NCBI GenBank assembly: GCA_002385755.1
Contig: DGED01000019.1
Span: forward strand, 1-8,654
DNA from: Caryophanales bacterium UBA3935
GTDB lineage: Bacteria; Bacillota_I; Bacilli_A; ML615J-28; CAG-698
Length of the DNA stretch: 8,654 bases
Direction of reading: 5' to 3'
In this document: positions 1 to 6,700 of the stretch, piece by piece
Numbering within the stretch: the stretch's first letter is position 1
Layout of the letters: each line of letters opens with the position of its first letter
Notes under the pieces: generated by a model
Database searches by the model: none
Seen by the model: the letters and a program-made list of their open reading frames with translations, nothing else
Told to the model about the DNA's origin: nothing
Translations under genes and position numbers: made by a program

Positions 1-47
1 TTATCATAATATATTCACAATAATTTCATTTTGCGGTATTTGTGTTA

Positions 48-76
48 TTGACTTTTCGCTTTGCTTTTATTATAAT
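48..76 (+). promoter_or_regulatory. Sigma-A-type promoter of the cobalamin riboswitch transcript
   Basis: A -35 box TTGACT (48-53) and a perfect -10 box TATAAT (71-76) are separated by exactly 17 bases within an AT-rich stretch. Transcription would begin at about 82-84, just upstream of the first paired stem of the riboswitch at 93. This is the promoter expected for the riboswitch and the lipoprotein gene at 336. The boxes are read directly from the sequence; the start point is inferred from spacing. Confidence 0.8.
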
Positions 77-90
77 AATCAATGAAATCG

Positions 91-242
91 CCGGTATTTG
101 GTGCGCAAGCATAACAAGGAATTAGGTGAAAAGCCTAAGCTGTCCCAGCAGCCGTAAAGCGGATGAAATCAGAATTCCACTGCCCGCGGGCGGGAAGGGC
201 TGAGAGTAAAGCGAAGCTGAGCCGGAAGACTTACCAAGTACT
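91..242 (+). promoter_or_regulatory. Cobalamin (vitamin B12) riboswitch aptamer
   Basis: This leader RNA matches the cobalamin riboswitch family. The closing stem P1 forms between 93-102 (GGTATTTGGT) and 233-242 (ACCAAGTACT), ten pairs including wobbles. Conserved blocks appear in the expected order: AAGGAATTAGGTGAAAAGCC from 115, then CTGTCCCAGCAGCCGTAA, GGATGAAATC, CCACTG with a later GGGAAGG, and the B12 box at 220-235 (AGCCGGAAGACTTACC, compare consensus AGYCAGGAGACCTGCC). Aptamers of this family bind cobalamins and usually repress uptake or synthesis genes when the ligand is plentiful. The layout looks like the adenosylcobalamin-preferring class, but ligand subclass is an inference. The regulated gene is the DUF4430 lipoprotein starting at 336. 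Confidence 0.93.
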
Positions 243-260
243 GAATGCGTTTCTCCTGGG

Positions 261-308
261 TATGAGAATAGGCAAATATATTTCATTTTTATATTTCCTA
301 TTTTCATA
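261..308 (+). promoter_or_regulatory. Long AU-rich hairpin between riboswitch and start codon (probable expression platform)
   Basis: Bases 261-280 can pair with 290-308 to give about 19 base pairs with one G-U pair and a single bulged C at 273, around a nine-base loop (281-289). The 5' arm can alternatively form a small stem, TTCTC (251-255) with GAGAA (264-268). No U-run follows the long hairpin, so it is not a standard intrinsic terminator. Its 3' arm contains TTTCC, which could pair weakly with the AAGGA ribosome binding site at 323-327. It lies where an expression platform would be, so it probably helps couple ligand binding to translation or elongation. The structure is visible in the sequence; the switching mechanism is inference. 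Confidence 0.5.
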
Positions 309-335
309 TTACATTATCGTGAAAGGAATGTAAAA

Positions 336-716
336 ATGAAAAAGATTTTTTTGTTTTTCTTATTGTTTTTGGCGTTTTTCGCCCTTGCCGGGTGTGACAA
401 TCCGGAAAACGACGCGAAAGGGACGATTACGGTCATCGTCGTGAATTATGAAAAAGAAGAGGTGTTTAACGGCGAAATAAGTTTTCGCGAGGGCGACACG
501 CTTTTGGGTCTGTTGCAGGAACACGAGGAAATCCAAATGGGCGGAAGAGAAGAATCCTACGGTTTTTATATCACAACGATTTGCGATATCAACGCCGAGG
601 ATTATCCCGGGACCTTCTGGCAAATCAATGTCAACGGTCTCTCTTCGTTGGTAGGTATTTCCGATATTCCTCTGAAAGATAAAGACGAAATAAAATTTTC
701 GCTTATTAATTGGTGA
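336..716 (+). CDS. Small DUF4430 (transcobalamin C-terminal-like) lipoprotein under a cobalamin riboswitch
   Basis: A 126-residue exported protein. Residues 1-20 are a lipoprotein signal peptide: KK at 2-3, a Phe/Leu-rich core and a lipobox LAGC with Cys20 as the lipidated residue, giving a mature protein of about 107 residues anchored outside the membrane. The rest matches the DUF4430 fold related to the C-terminal domain of vertebrate transcobalamin and intrinsic factor: an EGDTLLGLL helix (52-60), FWQINVNG (94-101) and GISDIPLKDKDEI (107-119). The start has an AAGGA ribosome binding site (323-327) eight bases upstream. The cobalamin riboswitch in its leader supports a role in capturing or handling cobalamin at the cell surface, though no ligand has been shown here. 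It stands alone in its transcript: a terminator follows directly and no transporter genes are adjacent. Confidence in lipoprotein and family is high, in function moderate. Confidence 0.88.
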   Translation: MKKIFLFFLLFLAFFALAGCDNPENDAKGTITVIVVNYEKEEVFNGEISFREGDTLLGLLQEHEEIQMGGREESYGFYITTICDINAEDYPGTFWQINVNGLSSLVGISDIPLKDKDEIKFSLINW

Positions 717-718
717 CC

Positions 719-750
719 AAAAGTCTAGTTGCTAGCAACTAGACTTTTTA
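719..750 (+). terminator. Perfect 32-base palindrome, probable bidirectional intrinsic terminator
   Basis: The 32 bases read identically on both strands. Folded as RNA they give a nine-pair core stem (GTCTAGTTG with CAACTAGAC) around a CTAG loop, flanked by five A on the left and five T on the right. It begins two bases after the lipoprotein stop codon, so it should end that transcript, and its symmetry would allow it to work in the other direction too. The perfect dyad with repeated CTAG could instead serve as an operator for the malQ promoter just downstream. Confidence 0.8.
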
Positions 751-774
751 GGTTTATTTTTCCAATTATCGTAT

Positions 775-780
775 ATACTA
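775..780 (+). promoter_or_regulatory. Possible -10 box for the malQ cluster
   Basis: TATACT lies about 25 bases before the malQ start and 17 bases before its GGAGG site, a plausible -10 element. No convincing -35 box is present at the right distance (around 751-758), so the promoter would be weak or activator-dependent. A promoter is expected here because a terminator lies immediately upstream. Confidence 0.35.
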
Positions 781-805
781 TAGTTAGTCTTATTTCGGAG
801 GAAAA

Positions 806-2266
806 ATGCGCGGAAGTGGGATATTATTGCCGGTAAGTTCGTTAAACAATCCATATGGGATCGGGACTTTGGGGAAAGAAGCCTATGAATTCATCGATTT
901 CCTGGCGGCCGCCGGGCAGAAGTATTGGCAGGTGTTGCCCTTGGGTCCGACGACATACGGCGACTCCCCCTACCAGACTTTTTCCGCGTTTGCCGGAAAT
1001 CCCTATTATATCGATTTTGACTTCTTGCGCGAGGACGGGCTACTCGCGCCCGAGGATTATAATTTGATGAAGACGGACGAAGGGGATATCGATTATTTCT
1101 ATCAATACCGAAATCGCTATAAAGTGTTAAGGAAAGCATACGGACGGTTCCGTCACGACAAGGCTTATCGGGAATTTGATGTCGAAAACGAAAGCTGGTT
1201 AAAAGATTACGCCGTATTTATGGCGATTAAAAACGAAACGCCGGAGGGGGCTTGGGACCGGTGGGATGAGCCCCTTAAATTCCGTAAAGGCGCGGCCTTT
1301 CATGACTTTATCGCCGCCAAACGGGAAGAGATTGGTTTTTGGAAGTTTCTCCAGTTTTTCTTTCACAAACAATGGCGCCGGTTAAAAGCCTACGCAAACC
1401 GCGCGGGGATAAAGATTATCGGCGACCTGCCCTATTATGTGGCGTATGATTCAAGCGACGTATGGGCCGCCCCCCTTAATTGGCAGCTCGACAGCAACCT
1501 CGCGCCGCTTTCGGTCGCCGGTTGCCCTCCCGACGCCTTTTCACCCGAAGGACAACTTTGGGGAAACCCGTTATATAATTACGCAAAAATGGCTGAGGAG
1601 GATTATTCCTGGTGGGTTGAACGTTTTAGACACGCCTTGTCCCTGTATGATTGTTTGCGAATTGATCATTTCCGCGGGTTCGAGGCCTATTACGCGATTC
1701 CCCGCCAGGCCGACACCGCGCGCCATGGGGCGTGGATAAAGGGGCCGGGCAGCGGTTTATTCCGAAAAATAGCGGAAAAACTCGGCGAGCTACCTATTAT
1801 TGCCGAGGACTTGGGTTATCTTACGGAAGACGTGTATAAACTGCGCGACGAGGCCGGTTTTATGGGAATGAAGATTTTGCAGTTTGCTTTCGATCATCGG
1901 GACGATAGCATATATCTTCCGCATAATCATGTGAAAAACGCTGTATGCTATCCGGGAACGCATGATAATCCCCCGACAAAAGCTTGGTTCGCGTCGCTTT
2001 CGCCTCCCGATCTGGCGTTCGTTTATGAATATTTGGGGATTCGCGAGCCTGGCGAAGCGGTCGAGAGATTTATTAAAGCGGCGCTTGTTTCCGCGTGCGA
2101 TATCGCCATTATTCCGATGCAGGATTATCTCGAACTGGGGGCCGAGGCGCGCTTGAACACGCCGGCGACTTTGGGCGGTAACTGGCGATGGCGCTTGAAA
2201 AAGGGTCAAACGAACGCCGAATTAGCGGCGAAAATTTCCGCTTGGACCAAATTATACAGGAGATAG
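806..2266 (+). CDS. malQ: 4-alpha-glucanotransferase (amylomaltase, glycoside hydrolase family 77)
   Basis: A 486-residue cytoplasmic enzyme, close to the usual ~500 residues of compact bacterial amylomaltases. It transfers 1,4-alpha-glucan segments between maltodextrins, releasing glucose, in maltose and glycogen metabolism. The N-terminus has the family pattern SGILLPVSSL...YGIGTLG and QVLPLGPT.YGDSPYQ. Catalytic residues can be placed: nucleophile Asp287 in RIDHFRG, acid/base Glu334 in IIAEDLG and the third carboxylate Asp387 in GTHDN, with spacings close to those of Thermus amylomaltase. The substrate-loop block (AGCPPDAFSPEGQLWGNPLY) is intact. The start is supported by GGAGGA at 797-802, slightly close to the ATG. 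After GTHDN the sequence is PPT, where many relatives have DTT. lgt follows after nine bases, so the two are probably cotranscribed, although no maltose genes are nearby. Confidence 0.95.
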   Translation: MRGSGILLPVSSLNNPYGIGTLGKEAYEFIDFLAAAGQKYWQVLPLGPTTYGDSPYQTFSAFAGNPYYIDFDFLREDGLLAPEDYNLMKTDEGDIDYFYQYRNRYKVLRKAYGRFRHDKAYREFDVENESWLKDYAVFMAIKNETPEGAWDRWDEPLKFRKGAAFHDFIAAKREEIGFWKFLQFFFHKQWRRLKAYANRAGIKIIGDLPYYVAYDSSDVWAAPLNWQLDSNLAPLSVAGCPPDAFSPEGQLWGNPLYNYAKMAEEDYSWWVERFRHALSLYDCLRIDHFRGFEAYYAIPRQADTARHGAWIKGPGSGLFRKIAEKLGELPIIAEDLGYLTEDVYKLRDEAGFMGMKILQFAFDHRDDSIYLPHNHVKNAVCYPGTHDNPPTKAWFASLSPPDLAFVYEYLGIREPGEAVERFIKAALVSACDIAIIPMQDYLELGAEARLNTPATLGGNWRWRLKKGQTNAELAAKISAWTKLYRR

Positions 2267-2275
2267 GAGACAGTT

Positions 2276-3079
2276 ATGAAATATCCGGATTTTGTCGTAA
2301 ATATTAACGAATGGCTGGGAAAAATCGGTCTCGATCTATATGGTGTCTTGCTCGGCGTCGGCATTATCGTTCTCGTCGAGTACGCGATCTACGCTTTCGA
2401 GAAGAAGGAGAGATACCCGCGGGCCGCGACGAATAAATTCTTGATTTTTATCGCCTTGTCGCTCGCTTTCGCTTTGCTTTCAGCCTTGCTTTTTGACGCC
2501 GTGTTTCATTATTTTCAAACCGGGGTTTTTGCATTTGGCCCGATTACTTATATCGGCGGCTTCATTGGCGGCGTCGCTGTTTTCGCCGTTTTAATTTACT
2601 TTTTTTATCCGGATGAGAGAAAGAATATTTTGCGGTTGCTCAACATAATTATTCCCGGCGTCGTATTGGCGCACGCTTTCGGCCGCCTCGGTTGCTTTAC
2701 CGCCGGTTGCTGTTACGGGCGGGAGACGGACGGCGTTTTCGGCGTTTTGTTTCCCCCGGGAACCAATCCTTACGCCGACGGCATCCGCGTCCCGATCCAC
2801 CCGACTCAGCTTTACGAGGCCTTTTTTCTTTTCGCGTTTTTCTTTGTTCTCGTATACGTTCCCAAGGTAAAGAAACATAAATTTGCCTCATACTTAATCG
2901 GTTACGGCGTTTTTCGCTTTGTCATGGAAAAGTTTTTCCGCGACGACCCGCGCGGGCTATTGTTTGGGTTTCCGCCGTCGCTCGTGTTAAGCTTCCTGAT
3001 GGTTTTGACGGGAATCGCGATATTGTTTTATACATTATTCTTCAAGAAAAAACGCGCGTCGGGGGCGCCGGCGGCATGA
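2276..3079 (+). CDS. lgt: Prolipoprotein diacylglyceryl transferase family protein with a variant active-site motif
   Basis: A 267-residue integral membrane protein of the Lgt family, which transfers diacylglycerol from phosphatidylglycerol to the lipobox cysteine of prolipoproteins. About seven hydrophobic segments are visible (roughly 20-41, 54-77, 86-110, 121-138, 181-195, 204-217, 234-256). Family landmarks are YIGGFIGG (92-99), GRLG with Arg137, HPTQLYE (175-181) and YGVFRFVME with Arg214 and Glu218. The signature differs from the E. coli form GRIGNFINGE: here it is GRLGCFTAGC, so Cys140 and Cys145 replace the Asn and Glu, and Cys146 follows. I recall similar Cys-rich versions in other bacteria annotated as Lgt, so it may be a true enzyme or a divergent paralogue. 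Its AGGAG site (2265-2269) overlaps the malQ stop, and its last codons overlap the next gene. The lipoprotein at 336 is a plausible substrate. Confidence 0.85.
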   Translation: MKYPDFVVNINEWLGKIGLDLYGVLLGVGIIVLVEYAIYAFEKKERYPRAATNKFLIFIALSLAFALLSALLFDAVFHYFQTGVFAFGPITYIGGFIGGVAVFAVLIYFFYPDERKNILRLLNIIIPGVVLAHAFGRLGCFTAGCCYGRETDGVFGVLFPPGTNPYADGIRVPIHPTQLYEAFFLFAFFFVLVYVPKVKKHKFASYLIGYGVFRFVMEKFFRDDPRGLLFGFPPSLVLSFLMVLTGIAILFYTLFFKKKRASGAPAA

Positions 3080-3684
3080 GTCATTACTATATAAACGACC
3101 CGGGATTAAAGAGCGAGATCCGGAAAATAACCTACGATTACCGCGGCCATCGTTTGGTTATGTATACAGACCGCGGTGTTTTCGCGCGCGAGCGAGTCGA
3201 TTTCGGGACGCACCTTTTGCTTCAGTCCTTCGTCCCGCCGGAAAAAAAGGATGTCCGGGCTCTTGATATCGGCTGCGGTTACGGGATAATTGGTCTTGCG
3301 TTGGCCAAGGCGTACCCGGGTTTTCGGGTCGAGCTAAGCGACGTTAACAAACGGGCCGTCGATCTCGCGCGAAGAAGCGCTCTTGAGATGAAACTTGAAA
3401 ACGCGAAAGCGTACGCCGGTGATTTGTATGAAAACGCGGAAGGTCTTTTTGATGTCATTATCACTAACCCCCCGATTCGGGCAGGGATGGCGACTGTCGA
3501 AGCCATCTTCGCGCAAGGTTACGAACGACTCGCGCCCGGCGGATATCTCTGGGCGGTCATGAGAAAACGGCAGGGAGCGAAGAGGATGATGGAAAAAGCG
3601 GCCGCTTTATCCGGTTTTTTGGAGACCGTTCTCGTGAAAAAAGGATATTGTGTTTTTTATATCAAAAAACCTTTGACTTTTTGA
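3076..3684 (+). CDS. RsmC/YbxB-like class I SAM-dependent 16S rRNA (guanine) methyltransferase
   Basis: A 202-residue cytoplasmic methyltransferase closely resembling Bacillus YbxB, a single-domain member of the RsmC family (E. coli RsmC makes m2G1207 in 16S rRNA). The N-terminal SHYY, the TDRGVFARERVDFGT segment and the SAM-binding motif I DIGCGYG (64-70) are present. An acidic residue in LSDVNKRAV follows strand 2. The catalytic motif is NPPIRAG (131-137), the YbxB version of the N-P-P-F signature of amino-group methyltransferases. The ATG overlaps the lgt stop as ATGA, which suggests translational coupling; the ribosome binding site is weak (G-rich 3066-3075). Next comes the RNA polymerase gene, as in Bacillus where ybxB lies between rplL and rpoB. 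The stop codon sits within the -35 region of the downstream promoter. The target base is inferred from family, not shown. Confidence 0.9.
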   Translation: MSHYYINDPGLKSEIRKITYDYRGHRLVMYTDRGVFARERVDFGTHLLLQSFVPPEKKDVRALDIGCGYGIIGLALAKAYPGFRVELSDVNKRAVDLARRSALEMKLENAKAYAGDLYENAEGLFDVIITNPPIRAGMATVEAIFAQGYERLAPGGYLWAVMRKRQGAKRMMEKAAALSGFLETVLVKKGYCVFYIKKPLTF

Positions 3685-3709
3685 CAAGTTTGTGTTAACA
3701 TAATAAAAT
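3681..3709 (+). promoter_or_regulatory. Sigma-A-type promoter of rpoBC, overlapping the methyltransferase stop codon
   Basis: A consensus -35 box TTGACA (3681-3686) and a -10 box TAAAAT (3704-3709) are 17 bases apart. The -35 box spans the TGA stop of the preceding gene (3682-3684). A second, overlapping pair, TTGACT (3673-3678) and TAACAT (3696-3701), also has 17-base spacing. A perfect TATAAT at 3714-3719 lacks a matching -35. Initiation from the main pair would give a leader of about 50 bases. The polymerase gene can therefore be expressed independently of malQ-lgt-methyltransferase. Confidence 0.72.
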
Positions 3710-3750
3710 GCGATATAATGTGCTTTTGCAGTCCTTTTCATTAAAAATGT

Positions 3751-3757
3751 GAGGTGG
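3751..3757 (+). promoter_or_regulatory. Ribosome binding site that fixes the TTG start of rpoBC
   Basis: GAGGTGG is a strong Shine-Dalgarno match ending seven bases before TTG at 3765. An in-frame TGA at 3750-3752 excludes any earlier start. The next in-frame ATG (3886-3888 region) would remove about 40 conserved residues, so the TTG is the best start. Confidence 0.85.
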
Positions 3758-3764
3758 AAATCAT

Positions 3765-6700
3765 TTGATTTGGAAAAACGTTACCTATGGGAAAAATCGG
3801 GTTCGCCGGAATTATTCGCGCGTCAGGACTAACGTCGAGCTCCCCAATTTAATCGAAGTACAATTAAAATCGTTCGAATGGTTTATGACCACCGGACTTA
3901 AAGAACTGTTTGCGGAGATTTCCCCGATTCGCGATCACGGGGAAAAATTGGAGCTTTATTTCGGTGATTTTGAATTCGAGCCGCCGAAATACAGTCCGAT
4001 GGAGAGCAAAAAGAACGACGTTAGTTTCGCATCGGCCTTGAAGGTCGACGTCCGGCTTGTGAATAAAGAGACCGGGGATATCAAGGAACAAAAGATTTTC
4101 CTCGGCGATTTTCCGATTATGACCCCCTCGGGTACTTTTATTATAAATGGCGCGGAACGCGTCATTGTCTCGCAAATCATCCGTTCAGCCGGGGTTTTTT
4201 ACGCTACCCTGCTAAAACAAGGCCAAATCCAGTATTACGGGCAGATCATCCCGACCCGCGGCGCCTGGATCGAACTCGAGATGGGCTCGAAGGATATCTG
4301 GTATGCGAAACTAGACCGGTCAAAGAAAATACCTTTGACGACGTTTTTGCGCGCTTTGGGCCTTAATTCCAACCGCGAGATTATCGAGCTTTACGGCGAC
4401 AGCGAGTATATCCGGAACACTTTCGATAAAGACGAATCTTTCGGTTCCGACGACGCCTTGGAGCAGCTTTACGAAAGAATGCGTCCCGGCGAGAAAGCGA
4501 CGCCGGAAGGCGCGAGAAATTACCTGTGCAACCGTTTGTTCGACACTCGCCGATATGACCTTGCGAACGTCGGGCGGTACAAGGTGAATAAAAAACTCGA
4601 CGTTCTTGCTCGCGTTAAGGATATCGGCTATGATAAATGCGCTTTCGCTTCCGATATCGTTGATTCCAAGACCGGCGAGGTGGTATTTTCGACCGGGGAA
4701 AAAATCAGCGCCCAGGCGTGCGAATTTTTGGCTAAAAACCGTCGCCTGATCCGCGTCCGGAAGGAATACGAGCAAATGCTCGTCGGGAATTCCGTCGTTT
4801 TGGAAATCCTCGACATCGAGTATGAAAAACATCACGGTTTAAAGGAAACTTTCCGGCTCATCGGCAACGATCAGAGCGAAACCGCCAATCATATAACTTT
4901 GTCCGATATTTTCGCGGCGGTCGGTTATTATATCAACCTGCACGACGATATCGGCAAAATTGACGATATCGACCATTTGGGCAACCGTCGCCTGCGGCTT
5001 ATCGGCGAGCTTCTCCAAAACCAATTCCGGATTGGGCTTGCGAAAATGGAGAAGAACGTTCGCGATCGGATGTCGACATCGTCCGACCCGCGCAGCATCA
5101 TTCCGCAAAACTTGATCAACATCCGGACGTTGACTTCGTCAATCCGCGAGTTTTTCGGCAGCAGCCAGCTGTCGCAGTTCATGGATCAAATCAATCCCCT
5201 GTCGGAACTCACGCATAAACGGCGCATCAGCGCCTTAGGCGTCGGCGGCTTAAACCGGGAAAGGGCGACTTTCGAGGTTCGCGACGTTCACGTTTCCCAC
5301 TACGGGAGGATTTGTCCGATCGAAACGCCGGAAGGGCAGAACATCGGCTTGATTAACTCTCTCGCGACTTACGCCCGCGTCGACCAGTACGGTTTTATCG
5401 AGACGCCTTATCTTAAAGTAAAGCAAAGAGCGAAAAAGAATCCGTTGATAACCGATGAAATAATTTATCTGACCGCCGATAAGGAAGAACAGTATCATAT
5501 CGCCCAGGCGAATATCCGGGTGAACGAGAAAAACGAAATAATCGACGATGTCGTCGTCGCCCGTTTCGGCGGCGATACCTTTGAGGTGCCGAAAGAAACA
5601 GTCGATTTGATCGACGTCTCGCCGAAGCAAATCGTTTCCGTTTCGACCGCCTGCATCCCCTTCCTCGAGCATGACGACGCAAACCGCGCCCTGATGGGGG
5701 CCAACATGCAACGGCAGGCAATCCCGCTGCTACAGACGGAGGCCCCGTATGTCGGGACCGGGATCGAGGAAAAAGCGGCGAAAGACTCCGGCACCGCCGT
5801 CGTTTGCGAGAGAGACGGGGTTGTCGAATACGTCGACTCCCGGAAGATAATCCTTCGCGAGGCCGGCGGTAAACTGAAAGAATATAACCTGGTCAAATAC
5901 GAACGCTCCAATCATTCCACCTGCTTCAATCAAAAACCGATTGTCAGGAAGGGCGAGTCCGTCAAGCGCGGCGACATCATCGCCGACGGTCCCGCGATGG
6001 ACGGCGGCGAGCTCGCGCTTGGGAAAAACGTCACGGTCGCTTTTATGACCTGGGACGGTTACAACTACGAGGACGCGATCGTCATAAGCGAGCGTTTGGT
6101 TCAGGATGACGTTTATACATCAATTCATATCGAAAAATACGAGGTCGAGGTTCGCGACACGAAACTTGGCAAGGAAGAAATCACCCGCGACCTGGAAAAC
6201 GATCGCAAAGAAGCGATCGCCAACCTCGACGAATACGGCATCGTCCGCTTAGGCGCCGAGGTAAAAGAAGGCGATATACTTGTCGGGAAAGTGACCCCGA
6301 AAGGACAGACCGACCCGACGCCGGAAGAACGGCTTTCCCAAGCGCTCTTCAGCGACAGTTCCAAAGACGTGCGCAACACCTCCCTGCGCGTCCCGCACGG
6401 CGGCGGCGGCATCGTCCACCGTATCGAGCATTTTCGTCGCAAAGACGGCGCGGAATTACCGCCGGGAGTCAACGAGGTCGTTCGCGTTTATATCGTGCAA
6501 AAACGCAAGATAAGCGAGGGCGACAAGATGGCCGGGCGCCATGGAAACAAAGGCATTATTTCCCGGATTCTTCCCCAAGAGGATATGCCGTATATGGAAG
6601 ACGGCACGCCGATCGACATCATGCTAAACCCGCAGGGGATACCCTCGCGGCTTAATATCGGTCAAGTTCTGGAGATCCATCTGGGGATGGCCGCGAAAAA

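Noticed and set aside
122..307. Minus-strand open frame in the leader region
   Set aside because: It overlaps the conserved cobalamin riboswitch and its translation shows no protein family signature.
1790..2209. Minus-strand open frame opposite malQ
   Set aside because: It is antisense to a conserved glycoside hydrolase region and has no recognisable protein features.
336..3684. TGA read as tryptophan (Mycoplasma-type code)
   Set aside because: Tryptophan is always TGG in the long conserved frames, no in-frame TGA interrupts them, and TGA sits at the expected ends of the lipoprotein, lgt and methyltransferase genes.
3714..3719. Perfect TATAAT as the main -10 box of rpoBC
   Set aside because: It is 27 bases from the good TTGACA, and the hexamer at the proper distance (TGTGTT) is a poor -35, so TAAAAT at 3704-3709 is preferred.
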